A stretch of 64,000 nucleotides of DNA. Origin: Comamonas sp. BIGb0124 (GTDB lineage: Bacteria > Pseudomonadota > Gammaproteobacteria > Burkholderiales > Burkholderiaceae_C). Below the pieces are notes generated by a model, which was given only the letters and a program-made list of their open reading frames with translations, did not search any database and was not told the origin of the DNA. Both the position numbers and the translations under genes were made by a program. Of this stretch, positions 47,946 through 58,903 are shown in pieces (within the stretch, counting starts at the first letter, position 1; every line of letters starts with the position of its first letter). The stretch spans positions 806,001 to 870,000 of the forward strand of contig NZ_RJVF01000008.1 of the NCBI RefSeq assembly GCF_003752175.1, read 5' to 3'.

Positions 47946-49187
47946 TCAGACCGCGGGCAGTCGCCGGCGGGCGTCGGCTCGGTCGACCTGCATGGACCAG
48001 GCGAACATGACCATGCCGGCCAGCGCCAGGATGGCACCGACCCAGGCCGTCGAGGTCCATCCCAGACCGGCTGCAATGGTCAATCCGCCCAGCCAGGCGC
48101 CCAGTGCGTTGGCCATGTTGAAGGCCGAGTGGTTGAGCGCGGCCGCCAGCGTCTGAGCGTCGCCGGCCACATCCATCAGGCGGATCTGCAGCGTCGGGCC
48201 GATGGCCACCAAGGTACCGACCAGCAGCACGTTGATGCAGGCCAGCCACAGGTTGTTGGCCGTGAAGACAAACGCGACCAGCACCAGGAAAGCCCAGACC
48301 AGCAGGCCGCCCATCGTGCGTTTCAGCCACTTGTCGGCCAGAGCGGAGCCGACGACGTTGCCCAGGATCATGCCGACACCGAACAAGGCCAGCACCACCG
48401 GTATGCCGCTGAGCGACATGCCGGCCAGCTCCATCATGGTGGGCTTGATGTAGCTGTAGACGGAAAACAGACCGCCCAGGCCGATGGCACCGATGCCGAG
48501 CGTGAGCCAGACCTGCTTGCGCCGAAGGGCCCCCAGCTCGCGCAGCGGACTGGCCTGGGTGTCGGCGGGCAGATCGGGCACCCATCGCCGGATCAGGTAG
48601 ATGGCCAGGAGGGCCAGCAGTCCGACCAGCACGAAGGCATAACGCCAACCCAGATGCTGCCCCAGCCAGGCGGCCACGGGCACGCCGAAGAGTGTGGCCG
48701 TGGTCAAGCCCAGCATGAGCCAGCCGACGGCGCGCGCACGCTGTCCGGGCGGTGCCAGAGTGGCGGCGACCAGCGCGGCGACGCCGAAGTAGGTGCCATG
48801 CGGCAATGCCGTGATGAAACGCAGCACATTGAGCGAGACATAGCCGGGAGCCAGCGCGCTGGCGAAGTTGCCCAGCGTGAACAGGACCATGAGCGCGATC
48901 AGCAGTTGCCGCCGGCGCCAATGGGCGCAGGCCACAGCCAGAACCGGAGCGCCGATGGTCACGCCCAGGGCATAGGCGCTGATCACGTGGCCGGCCTGCG
49001 GGATGGTCACGGACAGTCCGTTCGCGACCTCGGGCAACAGACCCATGATGACGAATTCACCGGTGCCGATGGCAAATCCCCCGACGGCCATTGCCAGGAT
49101 GGCTCGCACGGCGGCGGTTTCACGGTGCTGCTCGAGAGCGACGGTGGTGGTGGCCTGGGCGGCCGGGTCTAGAAGTCCGCCATTCAT
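47946..49187 (-). CDS. MFS exporter, DHA1 / AraJ-like
   Basis: The product has 413 residues with 12 predicted helices. The DHA1 motifs are seen in AVGGFAIGTGEFVIMGLLPEVANGL (TM1), SAYALGVTIGAPVLAVACAHWRRRQLLIALM (motif A region between TM2 and TM3) and RFITALPHGTYFGVAALVAATLAPPGQRARAVG (TM4-5). It resembles sugar or chloramphenicol effluxers such as AraJ and CmlA. The substrate is unknown. The start is the ATG at 49187. It converges with rnfB and is followed by the yej operon. Confidence 0.88.
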   Translation of the reverse strand: MNGGLLDPAAQATTTVALEQHRETAAVRAILAMAVGGFAIGTGEFVIMGLLPEVANGLSVTIPQAGHVISAYALGVTIGAPVLAVACAHWRRRQLLIALMVLFTLGNFASALAPGYVSLNVLRFITALPHGTYFGVAALVAATLAPPGQRARAVGWLMLGLTTATLFGVPVAAWLGQHLGWRYAFVLVGLLALLAIYLIRRWVPDLPADTQASPLRELGALRRKQVWLTLGIGAIGLGGLFSVYSYIKPTMMELAGMSLSGIPVVLALFGVGMILGNVVGSALADKWLKRTMGGLLVWAFLVLVAFVFTANNLWLACINVLLVGTLVAIGPTLQIRLMDVAGDAQTLAAALNHSAFNMANALGAWLGGLTIAAGLGWTSTAWVGAILALAGMVMFAWSMQVDRADARRRLPAV

Positions 49188-49333
49188 GGTGGGTGCTGCA
49201 CAGAGTGATCGTAGGGGGATGCAGGGGTTCGCAGACCCCTTGTCGAGGGCCGATTGGAATGCAGCCGTGGCGCATTTGCCAGCGGCTTCCCCTTTACCCC
49301 CTGGCTGCACAAGGGTTTACCCCAGAAATCGAC

Positions 49334-50943
<1,610 letters not shown>

Positions 50944-50947
<4 letters not shown>

Positions 50948-52047
50948 CGGTCTTTCTTTCGGGGGTCGAGGGCGTCGCGCAAGGCGTCGCCCATGAAGGT
51001 CAGCAGCAGCAGCGTGACGGTCAGCACGCAGAACGTGGACAGCGAGATCCACCAGGCATCGATGTTGGCCTTGCCCTGGTTCAGCAGTTCACCGAGGCTG
51101 GGCGTGCCCGGCGGGACACCCAGGCCCAGGAAATCGAGCGACGTGAGGGCCAGGATGGCCGCGCTCATGCGAAACGGCAGGAAGGTGATGACGGGCGTGA
51201 GACTGTTGGGCAGGATGTGGCGCCAGATGATGTGGCGATGGCTGGCGCCCAGAGCGCGCGCCGCACGGACATAGTCGAGCTGCCGGTTGCGCAGGAATTC
51301 GGCTCGCACGTAGTCGGACAAGCCCATCCAGCCGAACAGCGACAGCAGCACCAGCAGCAGCGACACGCTGGGGGCGAAGACGGCGCTGAAGATGATGAGC
51401 AGGTAGAGCTCCGGCATGGCGCTCCAGATCTCGATGACACGCTGCAGCACCAGGTCGAGCTTGCCGGCGAAGTAACCCTGGACGGCACCGGCCACCACCC
51501 CGATCACCACGCCGATGACGGTCAGGGCCATCGCAAAAAGCACGCTGATACGGAAACCGTAGATGAGCTGGGCCAGCATGTCCCGCCCCCGGTCGTCGGT
51601 CCCCAGCCAGTTGTCGGCGGTGGGCGCCGAAGGATTGGGTTCGGCTGCGAAGTAGTTCAGCGTTTGCGGACCGTAGGGATTGGGGGCGTAGAGGGCCCAG
51701 TTCCCGGGCAGGGAAAACCGCTCGCGGATGTAGGGGTCGAGGTAATCCGTGGTGCTGTCGAAGTCTCCGCCGAAAGTGGTCTCGGGGTAGTCGTGCACCA
51801 GCGGGAAATAGGTCTGCCCTTCGTAACGCACGATCAGGGGCCGGTCGTTGGACAGCAGTTCGGCCATGAGGCTGAGGGCGACCAGCACGGAAAAGACGAT
51901 CAGGCTGAAATAGCCCAGCCGATTGCGGCGGAAGCGCTGCCAGGCCCGGCGGGCGGGACTGACACCGACCGGTCCCTGCCTCGCAAGGCGCGTGGAGGGA
52001 GGCGGCGGCGAATGCGCCGGCGCCAGGGCTTCAGTCGAACTTGACAC
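50944..52047 (-). CDS. yejE: peptide ABC transporter permease YejE
   Basis: The product has 367 residues. A Pro/Ser-rich N-terminus leads to RRAWQRFRRNRLGYFSLIVFSVLVALSL (TM1) and a large periplasmic loop (VHDYPETTFGGDFDSTTDYLDPYI). The BPD_transp_1 domain contains NWLGTDDRGRDMLAQLIYGFRISV and the EAA loop YVRAARALGASHRHIIWRHILPNSLTPVI. The start is GTG at 52047, overlapping yejB by 17 bp. It forms the channel with YejB. Confidence 0.95.
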
Positions 52048-53056
52048 GAGGATCCACCCAAATATAGGAAAGGTCGGAGATCAATTTGGTGAACAGGCCG
52101 ATCAGCGTGAAGAGGAACAACGTGCCGAGCACGACGGGATAGTCGCGCCGGATGATGCTCTCGTAACTTAGCCAGCCGAGGCCATCCAGGGAAAACAGGG
52201 TCTCGATGAGCAGCGAGCCGGTGAAGAAGGCGCCGATGAAGGCCGCCGGGAATCCCGTCATGATAGGCAGCAGCGCATTGCGCAGCACATGCCGCCACAG
52301 GATCTGGCGTTCGCCGAGACCCTTGGCACGCGCGGTGACGACATACTGTTTTCGGATTTCCTCGAGAAAGGCGTTCTTGGTGAGCATGGCGGTGACGGCA
52401 AAGCTGCCCAGCACCATGGAGGTGACCGGCAAGGCGATGTGCCACAGGTAGTCGACGATGCGGGCAGGCCACGACAGTTCGGCCCAATCGGGCGAGACCA
52501 GGCCGCGCAGGGGAAACCATTCGAGCTGACCGCCGAAGATGACCAGCAGCGCAACGCCCAGCACAAAACCCGGAATGGCGTAGCCCACGAGGACGAACAG
52601 GCTGGAGACGAAGTCGAAACGCGTGCCGGCGCGGACGGCCTTGGCGATGCCCAGCGGCACGGCGATGAGGTAGCTCAGGAAAAACGTCCAGAGCCCCAGG
52701 CTGATGGAGACCGGCAGTTTTTCCCAGATCAGTTGCGACACCGGCTTGTTCTGGAAAAAGCTGTTGCCGAGATCGAAGCGCAGAAACTGGCCCACCATCT
52801 GCACAAAACGCTCGTGCGCGGGCTTGTCGAAGCCGTAGAGGGCCTTGATTTCTTCGAGCCGGCGTGGATCGACGCCTTGCGAGCCCCGATAGCCCGGGCC
52901 GCCGCCCTCGCCGCCCCCCAGACCGGTCCGGGCTTCGGCCAGGTACTGCTCGACCGGCCCCCCGGGCACGAACTGCACGATCATGAACGTCACCAGCAAC
53001 ACCCCGAACAGCGTGGGGATCATGAGCAGCAAGCGTTTGAGGATGTAGCTGAGCAT
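52031..53056 (-). CDS. yejB: peptide ABC transporter permease YejB
   Basis: The product has 341 residues. It starts MLSYILKRLLLMIPTLFGVLLVTFMIVQFVPGGP, the usual OppB/YejB first helix, then a hydrophilic loop with a Gly-rich patch (GLGGGEGGGPGYRGSQ). VTARAKGLGERQILWRHVLRNALLP is the ATPase-contact loop, and it ends SYIWVDPRVKFD. The ATG at 53056 is preferred over the TTG two codons earlier. There is a 12-bp gap after yejA. Confidence 0.95.
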   Translation of the reverse strand: MLSYILKRLLLMIPTLFGVLLVTFMIVQFVPGGPVEQYLAEARTGLGGGEGGGPGYRGSQGVDPRRLEEIKALYGFDKPAHERFVQMVGQFLRFDLGNSFFQNKPVSQLIWEKLPVSISLGLWTFFLSYLIAVPLGIAKAVRAGTRFDFVSSLFVLVGYAIPGFVLGVALLVIFGGQLEWFPLRGLVSPDWAELSWPARIVDYLWHIALPVTSMVLGSFAVTAMLTKNAFLEEIRKQYVVTARAKGLGERQILWRHVLRNALLPIMTGFPAAFIGAFFTGSLLIETLFSLDGLGWLSYESIIRRDYPVVLGTLFLFTLIGLFTKLISDLSYIWVDPRVKFD

Positions 53057-53068
53057 GGGCAAGGCAGG

Positions 53069-54910
53069 TCAGTGTGAAGAGGCGGACGGCGCCGGCGCGG
53101 TCGTCGCGTCGAGGGGCTCGGGCCTGGCCCACCAGGTGTCCATGGCCCAGGTCTCGCCGGGCGCATAGGCCGGCATGTCGCCTGCGGGACGTTCGAGCCG
53201 CCAGCGGTTGTAGGCCATGCGATGGGTCGGCGCCGACCACTGGGGAATGAGGTAGTGGCTGTGCGCGACGACCCGCTCGAAAGCATGACAGGCATCGAAC
53301 AGTTCGGACTCGGTGGTCGCAGACACCATGCGGCCGATGAGATCGTCGACGGCCGGGCTTGCGGCGCCGGTGTAGTTGCCCGAATCCTCGAGCTTGGCCG
53401 CGGCGCTGCCGAAGAGTTCGGCGAACTCCTGGCCGGGATTGTTGGTGCCGGCGTAGTTGATGGTGGTGATGTCGAAGTCGAACGTGGACAGACGCTGAAG
53501 ATAGAGCGCAAAGTCGACGGCACGGTAATTGAGAGTGATGCCGAGCTTGCGCAGGTTGGTGATCCAGGGCGTGACGGCACGGGAGCCTGCCTCGTTGCTG
53601 TCGAGGTACTCGAGCACCAGGGCCTGGCCCTGGGCATTGCGCAACTGGCCGTCGCGAACCGTCCAGCCGGCCTCGCGCAGCAAGGCCTGGGCCTGGCGCA
53701 GATTGGCACGCAGGGAATGGTCGCCGTCGGTGCGAGGAGGCACGGTCATGGGACCGAATGCGGCCTCGGGAATCTGGCCACGCCAGCGTTCGAGCAACTG
53801 CAGTTCACGGCCCTCGGGCACGCCCTGGGCCTGGCATTGCGTGTTGCCGAAGAGCCCATTGACGCGACGGTAGCTGTCGTAGAAGAGTTGACGGTTCATC
53901 CACTCGAAATCCATGGCCAGACCCAGCGCCTGGCGCACGCGCACATCTTTCAGTGCGTCGCGGCGGGTATTGAGCACATAGCTCTGGAAACCGGTGGGCA
54001 GCCGATGGGTGAATTCGCCCTTGGCGAGTTCGCCCGACTCGAAACGCTTGCCGCGGACATTGCGCGCCCAGTCGCGGGCCGAGAAGAAACGCATGAGATC
54101 GAACTGGCCGGCCTTGAGCGCTTCGAGCTTGGCCGTGTTGTCGGCGTAGATGCGCACCGTGATGCGGTCGAAGTTGGCGGTGCCGCGCCGCACGGCGAGA
54201 TCCTTGGCCCAATACTGTGGATCGCGCACATAGGTGATGTCGCGGCCGGAGTCGACCGGGCCGATGCGGTACGGGCCGCTGGCGATGGGTGGGTCGTTGA
54301 CGATCTGGTCGAAACGTTTGCCGTCGCCCCAGCGCTGGCTGAAGATGGGCAAGGCGCCGATGACGAGAGGCAGCTCGCGGTTGGACTTGCTGAAGCGGAA
54401 ACGGACCGTTCGGGCATCGACGACGTCGACGCCGTCGAGATCCTGCAACACCGTCTTGTAGGCCGGCTTGGCGTAAGACCCCTGCAATGTCTCGATGGTG
54501 TACTTGACGTCCTTGGCCAGCACGGGACTGCCGTCGTGAAACCGGGCTTCCCGGCGCAACTTGAATGTGACGGATCGGTGATCGGACGGGACATCGACGT
54601 CTTCGGCCAGCAGGCCGTAGGCGGTACCGGGTTCGTCGAGCGCCGTGATGAGCAGGGTATCGAACAACAGTTCTGAAATATAGGCCGGCGTGCTGCCCTT
54701 CATGGTGAAGGGGTTGTACTTGTCGAAATTCGACGATCGCACATTGCTGACCAGGCGCAGTTCTCCGCCCTTCGGCGCCTGCGGGTCGACGTAGTCGAAG
54801 TGGCTGAAACCCGGTGCGTATCGGGGCGATCCCCAGAGCGCATAGGCGTGGGCTGCCCAACCGGCGGAGGGAACAAAAGCAGCCATCAGGGCCAGGAGGA
54901 GAAACCGCAT
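53069..54910 (-). CDS. yejA: peptide-binding protein of the Yej ABC importer
   Basis: The product has 613 residues, SBP family 5. It has a signal peptide (MRFLLLALMAAFVPSAGWA). The mature protein shows YGSPxYxPGF-like ALWGSPRYAPGFSHFDYVDPQAPKGGELRL, FDTLLITALDEPGTAYGLLAEDVDVPSD, FKLRREARFHDGSPVLAKDVKYTIETL and INYAGTNNPGQEFAELFGS, all typical of YejA. It delivers peptides (and, in E. coli, microcin C) to YejBEF. The ATG at 54910 gives the best signal peptide; one at 54925 adds five residues. It is the first gene of the operon. Confidence 0.94.
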   Translation of the reverse strand: MRFLLLALMAAFVPSAGWAAHAYALWGSPRYAPGFSHFDYVDPQAPKGGELRLVSNVRSSNFDKYNPFTMKGSTPAYISELLFDTLLITALDEPGTAYGLLAEDVDVPSDHRSVTFKLRREARFHDGSPVLAKDVKYTIETLQGSYAKPAYKTVLQDLDGVDVVDARTVRFRFSKSNRELPLVIGALPIFSQRWGDGKRFDQIVNDPPIASGPYRIGPVDSGRDITYVRDPQYWAKDLAVRRGTANFDRITVRIYADNTAKLEALKAGQFDLMRFFSARDWARNVRGKRFESGELAKGEFTHRLPTGFQSYVLNTRRDALKDVRVRQALGLAMDFEWMNRQLFYDSYRRVNGLFGNTQCQAQGVPEGRELQLLERWRGQIPEAAFGPMTVPPRTDGDHSLRANLRQAQALLREAGWTVRDGQLRNAQGQALVLEYLDSNEAGSRAVTPWITNLRKLGITLNYRAVDFALYLQRLSTFDFDITTINYAGTNNPGQEFAELFGSAAAKLEDSGNYTGAASPAVDDLIGRMVSATTESELFDACHAFERVVAHSHYLIPQWSAPTHRMAYNRWRLERPAGDMPAYAPGETWAMDTWWARPEPLDATTAPAPSASSH

Positions 54911-55108
54911 GAGACAATTCTGCATCAGTTGGGAACAAGTCCGACTTTCAAGGCCGCAAGCAAATTCCCGGCCTGACAATTCACTCTGCACATTTATTTA
55001 TGAATAACGTGGCTTTTTGATCCGTTGTTTCCATTCTTTTCTATCTTTAAACACTTTCCCGCTAGGTCCAATCCCAGTGCCCGGCTATGCTAAGCGCTGG
55101 GTTGCGTC

Positions 55109-55126
55109 GTGCATCACCTGATGCAC
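55109..55126. promoter_or_regulatory. perfect 8-2-8 palindrome upstream of the sensor kinase gene
   Basis: GTGCATCACCTGATGCAC is a perfect palindrome of two 8-bp arms with a 2-bp centre. It lies in the 274-bp divergent region between yejA and the kinase gene, 59 bp before the kinase ATG and 183 bp before yejA. An autoregulatory or pathway-specific operator is plausible. The neighbouring stretch (about 54980-55060) is AT-rich, as expected for promoters. Confidence 0.5.
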
Positions 55127-55184
55127 CACGGATTCCATGGCTGTCGCCAATGGACCTCTCTTGCTTGCCTATGATTACAGGGTT

Positions 55185-56342
55185 ATGTCTTTTGTAACTG
55201 ATCCCTATCCGATACGCATACTGCTTCTTGGCAGTTCCGATGCAACCGGACGGGACATCAAGGCCTGCATGGCGTCTGAGCCCCTCGCGTCGGAAGTCGC
55301 GCAGGTGCAATCCCTCGACGAGGCACTTTCGCGGCTGCGGGTGGGCCGATACGACCTCATCCTGCTCGGCCCCCTCAACGACGAAACGCTTGCGCTTGCC
55401 CAATGGCAGGCGATCGAGCAGAAGTTTCCCGATCACGCACCTTTCGTGGTGATTTATGACGATCCGGTCGTGGTGGATGCCGCCGTGCTGATGCGCCGGG
55501 GTATAGGCGACTGTCTGCGCACGAACCAACTGGCCTCCTTGCCCGCCGTGGCAGCCGACGCCATCTCGCGCTGGCGCGTACGGCGCGATCAACACAAGAC
55601 GACTGCGGAGCTGGCCCGTGCCATGCGGCGCGCCGCCGAACTCTCGGACCTGCTGCAGTTGCGCATCGAGGAAGAGCGGCAGGCCATCGCGCGCGAAGTG
55701 CATGACGACATCGGGGGCTCGCTGGCCGCGGTCAAGTTCGACCTCGCCTGGATGTCCCGGCACTGCAAGGACAGCGAGATGCTCTCGCATGTGCAGATGG
55801 CGCTGGAACTCCTCGATCACGCCGTGCAGGCCAGCCAGCGCATCATCCTCGACCTTCGCCCGCCCTTGCTGGATCAGGGCCTGGTGACGGCGATCGACTG
55901 GCTGGGCCGCAATTTCGGCCAACGCACCAAAGTGGCCGTCCAGTTCGAGCACGGCGACGATCTGCCGAGCTTGCCGGACAACATCCAGCTGGTGGTGTAC
56001 CGCACCGCCCAGGAAGCCCTGACCAACATCACCAAGTACGCCCAGTGCCGGCAGGTTCGCCTGGCTCTGCGTTTCGAGCAGCAGGTGCTGACGCTGGTGG
56101 TCGGCGACGACGGCACCGGCCTGCCCGAGGACGCGCTGGACAAACCCCGTGCCTTCGGGCTCAAGGGGCTGGTCGAGCGGGCCGAATCGGTGGGCGGAAG
56201 CCTGAGGGTGGAGTCCGAATGGGGCAAGGGAACGACGTTGACGTTGACGATTCCGCTGCGCAAACCCCTGCGGCCCGCGCGCCGCACGGTGCTGCGCCGT
56301 CCCTCGCCCGGCGTGCTGCGGGGCCGGGAGCCGTCGACATGA
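55185..56342 (+). CDS. sensor histidine kinase (HisKA_3) with degenerate receiver domain
   Basis: The product has 385 residues, no membrane segment. Residues ~8-130 resemble a CheY-like receiver, but the phospho-acceptor Asp is Gly62 (YDLILLGPLND) and the conserved Lys is replaced (GDCLRTNQ), so it cannot be phosphorylated in the usual way. Residues ~145-385 are a NarX/DegS-type kinase: coiled coil, H-box REVHDDIGGSLAAVKFDLAWM with His173, N-box RTAQEALTNITKYAQ and G-box FGLKGLVERAESVGG. The ATG at 55185 is used; an ATG at 55137 is possible. It overlaps the downstream response regulator start (ATGA), so the two form a pair. Confidence 0.85.
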   Translation: MSFVTDPYPIRILLLGSSDATGRDIKACMASEPLASEVAQVQSLDEALSRLRVGRYDLILLGPLNDETLALAQWQAIEQKFPDHAPFVVIYDDPVVVDAAVLMRRGIGDCLRTNQLASLPAVAADAISRWRVRRDQHKTTAELARAMRRAAELSDLLQLRIEEERQAIAREVHDDIGGSLAAVKFDLAWMSRHCKDSEMLSHVQMALELLDHAVQASQRIILDLRPPLLDQGLVTAIDWLGRNFGQRTKVAVQFEHGDDLPSLPDNIQLVVYRTAQEALTNITKYAQCRQVRLALRFEQQVLTLVVGDDGTGLPEDALDKPRAFGLKGLVERAESVGGSLRVESEWGKGTTLTLTIPLRKPLRPARRTVLRRPSPGVLRGREPST

Positions 56343-56968
56343 TCCATGTGGTCCTTTGCGACGACCATGCCATCGTTCGTCGAGGTATCCGCAACATTCT
56401 CTCGGAAGCAGGCGATATCCGCGTCACCGGCGAGGCGGGCGGTTATGCCGAGCTGCGCGACGTGCTTCGCCATGCGCCCTGCGACGTGCTGTTGCTGGAC
56501 CTCAACATGCCCGGCCGCAGCGGCCTGGAAGTACTGGGCGTACTTCAGGAAACCGATCCGGGCATCAAGACCATCATCGTCTCGATGTTCACCGAGGACC
56601 AGTACGCCATCCGCTGCCTGCGCGCAGGCGCCTACGGTTATGTGAACAAGGCGGGAAGCCCCGACGAGATCCTGCTGGCGACGCGCATGGTGGCCACGGG
56701 CCGCAAGTTCGTGAGCCCGGAGCTGGCCCAGTTGCTGGTCGAGAGCCTGAACAACCCGCAGCCGGAAGCGCCGCACACCGCCTTGTCCGAACGCGAGTTG
56801 CAGACGCTGATCAAGATCGCCAAGGGCAAACGCCTGTCGGAGATTGCGCTGGAGCTGTCGCTGAGCCCCAAGACGGTGAGTGTCTACCGCGCCCGTGTCA
56901 TGGAAAAACTCAACCTGGACTCGAACGCCGCACTCGCGACCTACGCCTTGCGGCACAACCTGCTGTAG
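56339..56968 (+). CDS. NarL/FixJ-type response regulator
   Basis: The product has 209 residues. The receiver domain has the acidic pocket (VVLCDDHAIVRRG), phospho-acceptor Asp54 (VLLLDLNMPGRSG), Ser82 and Lys104 (YVNKAGSPDE). A LuxR-type helix-turn-helix follows (TALSERELQTLIKIAKGKRLSEIALELSLSPKTVSVYRARVMEKL). The ATG overlaps the kinase stop codon. It probably is the output of the degenerate-receiver kinase. It converges with the fli cluster, but no evidence links it to flagellar genes; its targets are unknown. Confidence 0.92.
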   Translation: MIHVVLCDDHAIVRRGIRNILSEAGDIRVTGEAGGYAELRDVLRHAPCDVLLLDLNMPGRSGLEVLGVLQETDPGIKTIIVSMFTEDQYAIRCLRAGAYGYVNKAGSPDEILLATRMVATGRKFVSPELAQLLVESLNNPQPEAPHTALSERELQTLIKIAKGKRLSEIALELSLSPKTVSVYRARVMEKLNLDSNAALATYALRHNLL

Positions 56969-57027
56969 CGGCCGGAGCGGCCCTGCGTTGCGGCCCTGCT
57001 CAGCAACAGAAGGCAGACGGCAGAGGA

Positions 57028-57798
57028 TCAGGTCGATGTGCCGAACAGTGCAAGCACGCGGTCGAGCGCAGCCAAGATGGGGGCATCGAGCAGCGGAATG
57101 ACGGTCACCAGCCCCACCATGCCCATGGCCAGCGTGACCGGGAAACCGATGGCAAAAATGTTGATCTGGGGTGCGATGCGCGAAATGATGCCCAGCGTGA
57201 GGTTGACGAAGAGCATCAGCGCAATCATGGGCAAGGCGATCCACAGGGCGGTCGAGAACAGCTCCGCGCCCAGGCGATGGATCTGCAGTTGGCCGGCGGC
57301 CTGCATGACGCCCGCATCGACGGGAAACACCTGAAAGCTGTTGACCAGGGCCACGACCAGCAGCAGGTGCCCGTTGACCGCCACGAACATGAGCGTGACC
57401 AGGATGGTGAACAGGCGGGCGATGGCGCTGACCTGGGCATTGCTGACGGGGTCGAAAAAGGAAGCGAAGCTCAGGCCCATCTGAAGCCCCATGAGCTCGC
57501 CTGCCAGCTCGACGGACGCGAACACGATGCGCACCGCAAATCCGATGGCCAGGCCGATGAAGACCTGCTGAAGCAGCACGGCAAGGGCCTGCGGACTGTC
57601 GAGCCCGACCACCGGCTGGCCCGACAGCGACGCCTGGCAACCCAATGCGACCAGAAAGGCCAGGCCGATCTTGGCGCGCGCGGGAACGGCCCGGCTCGAC
57701 AGCACGGGGGCGGCCATGAACAGCGCCAGGGCCCGCACGAAAGGCCACAGCAGAGGCGACATCCAGGCCACCAGTTGGTCTTGCGAAAAGCTGATCAT
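57028..57798 (-). CDS. fliR: flagellar export gate protein FliR
   Basis: The product has 256 residues and about six helices. It has the FliR family start QLVAWMSPLLWPFVRALALFMAAPVLSS, LAIGFAVRIVFASVELAGELMGLQMGLSFASFFDP and the C-terminal LGIISRIAPQINIFAIGFPVTLAMGMVGL. It forms the core of the type III export gate with FliP and FliQ. It lies 16 bp after fliQ, last of the visible cluster. Confidence 0.96.
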   Translation of the reverse strand: MISFSQDQLVAWMSPLLWPFVRALALFMAAPVLSSRAVPARAKIGLAFLVALGCQASLSGQPVVGLDSPQALAVLLQQVFIGLAIGFAVRIVFASVELAGELMGLQMGLSFASFFDPVSNAQVSAIARLFTILVTLMFVAVNGHLLLVVALVNSFQVFPVDAGVMQAAGQLQIHRLGAELFSTALWIALPMIALMLFVNLTLGIISRIAPQINIFAIGFPVTLAMGMVGLVTVIPLLDAPILAALDRVLALFGTST

Positions 57799-57814
57799 GG
57801 GCAGCGCCCCGGCC

Positions 57815-58084
57815 TCACTGCACCATCGAGGGGATGGACTCGATCATCCGCCGCAGGTAATCGACCAGGGTGGCGAGCATCCACGGTCCGGCCAGTGCGA
57901 ACACCAGCACGGCCACGACCAGCTTGGGCAGGAAGGACAGCGTGTTCTCGTTGATCTGGGTAATGGCCTGGAAGATGCTGACGACCAGGCCCACGACGAG
58001 CACGGCGCCCAGTACGGGCAACGACACCATGAGCAGCAGGGTGACAGCTTCGCTGCCCAGGGTCAGGACGGTCTGGGAGTTCAT
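57815..58084 (-). CDS. fliQ: flagellar export gate protein FliQ
   Basis: The product has 89 residues with two helices: ALLLMVSLPVLGAVLVVGLVVSIF and FLPKLVVAVLVFALAGPWML. QAITQINENTLSFLPK and LVDYLRRMIESIP are the conserved FliQ segments. It is 45 bp after fliP. Confidence 0.96.
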   Translation of the reverse strand: MNSQTVLTLGSEAVTLLLMVSLPVLGAVLVVGLVVSIFQAITQINENTLSFLPKLVVAVLVFALAGPWMLATLVDYLRRMIESIPSMVQ

Positions 58085-58129
58085 GCGCTTGCGGTGCTTT
58101 CCGGATCGGTTCGTTCCACGTCGGGCGGC

Positions 58130-58903
58130 CTATCGGGCGAAGCTGGCCGCCAGCGAGCCGATGAGCAGATTCCAGCCATCGGCCAGCACGAACAGCATGA
58201 GCTTGAACGGCAAGGCCACCAGCACGGGCGACAGCATCATCATGCCCAGCGACATCAGGATGCTGGAGACGACGATGTCGATCACCAGGAAGGGGATGAA
58301 GATCATGAAGCCGATCTGGAACGCCGACTTGAGTTCGCTGGTGACGAATGCAGGGATGAGCACGCGCATGGGCGCGGTCTCGGCCGTGACCTCGGGCTCG
58401 AGCCGGCCGAGCCTGGCAAACAGGGCGAAGTCGGACTGCCGGGTCTGCTTGAGCATGAACTCGCGCATGGGCTGGGAGCCATTGGCCACCGCCTGCTCGA
58501 AGGTCACGCTGTTCTGGGTGTAGGGCAGGTAAGCGTCGTTGTACACACGGTCGAGCGTCGGTCCCATGACGAACAGCGTGAGAAAAAGGGACAGGCCGAT
58601 GATGACCTGGTTGGGCGGCGCCGACTGCGTGCCCAGCGCCTGGCGCAGCAGCGACAGCACGATGACGATGCGGGTGAAGCTGGTCATCATCAGCAGCACG
58701 CTGGGCAGGAAAGACAGCGCCGAGAAGAACAGCAGGGTCTGGACGGGCACGGAGTAGCTGGCGCCCCCTGCCCCGCTGCCGATGAGCAGCGGCAGTTGTC
58801 CGTTCTGCTGGGCGGCGGCGGGCACGGCAACCAGCCCGGCGAGCAGCGCCGCCAGAGCGGCACGGCGCAGCCACGGATTCAGGTTCGAGCGGGAATCAAT
58901 CAT
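58130..58903 (-). CDS. fliP: flagellar export gate protein FliP
   Basis: The product has 257 residues from the ATG at 58903. It has a cleavable signal peptide (about residues 1-32) followed by the FliP signatures FFSALSFLPSVLLMMTSFTRIVIVLSLLRQALGTQSAPPNQVIIGLSLFLT and FLVIDIVVSSILMSLGMMMLSPVLVALPFKLMLFVL. The start overlaps the fliO stop by 8 bp. An ATG six codons upstream (58921) is less likely. Confidence 0.96.
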   Translation of the reverse strand: MIDSRSNLNPWLRRAALAALLAGLVAVPAAAQQNGQLPLLIGSGAGGASYSVPVQTLLFFSALSFLPSVLLMMTSFTRIVIVLSLLRQALGTQSAPPNQVIIGLSLFLTLFVMGPTLDRVYNDAYLPYTQNSVTFEQAVANGSQPMREFMLKQTRQSDFALFARLGRLEPEVTAETAPMRVLIPAFVTSELKSAFQIGFMIFIPFLVIDIVVSSILMSLGMMMLSPVLVALPFKLMLFVLADGWNLLIGSLAASFAR

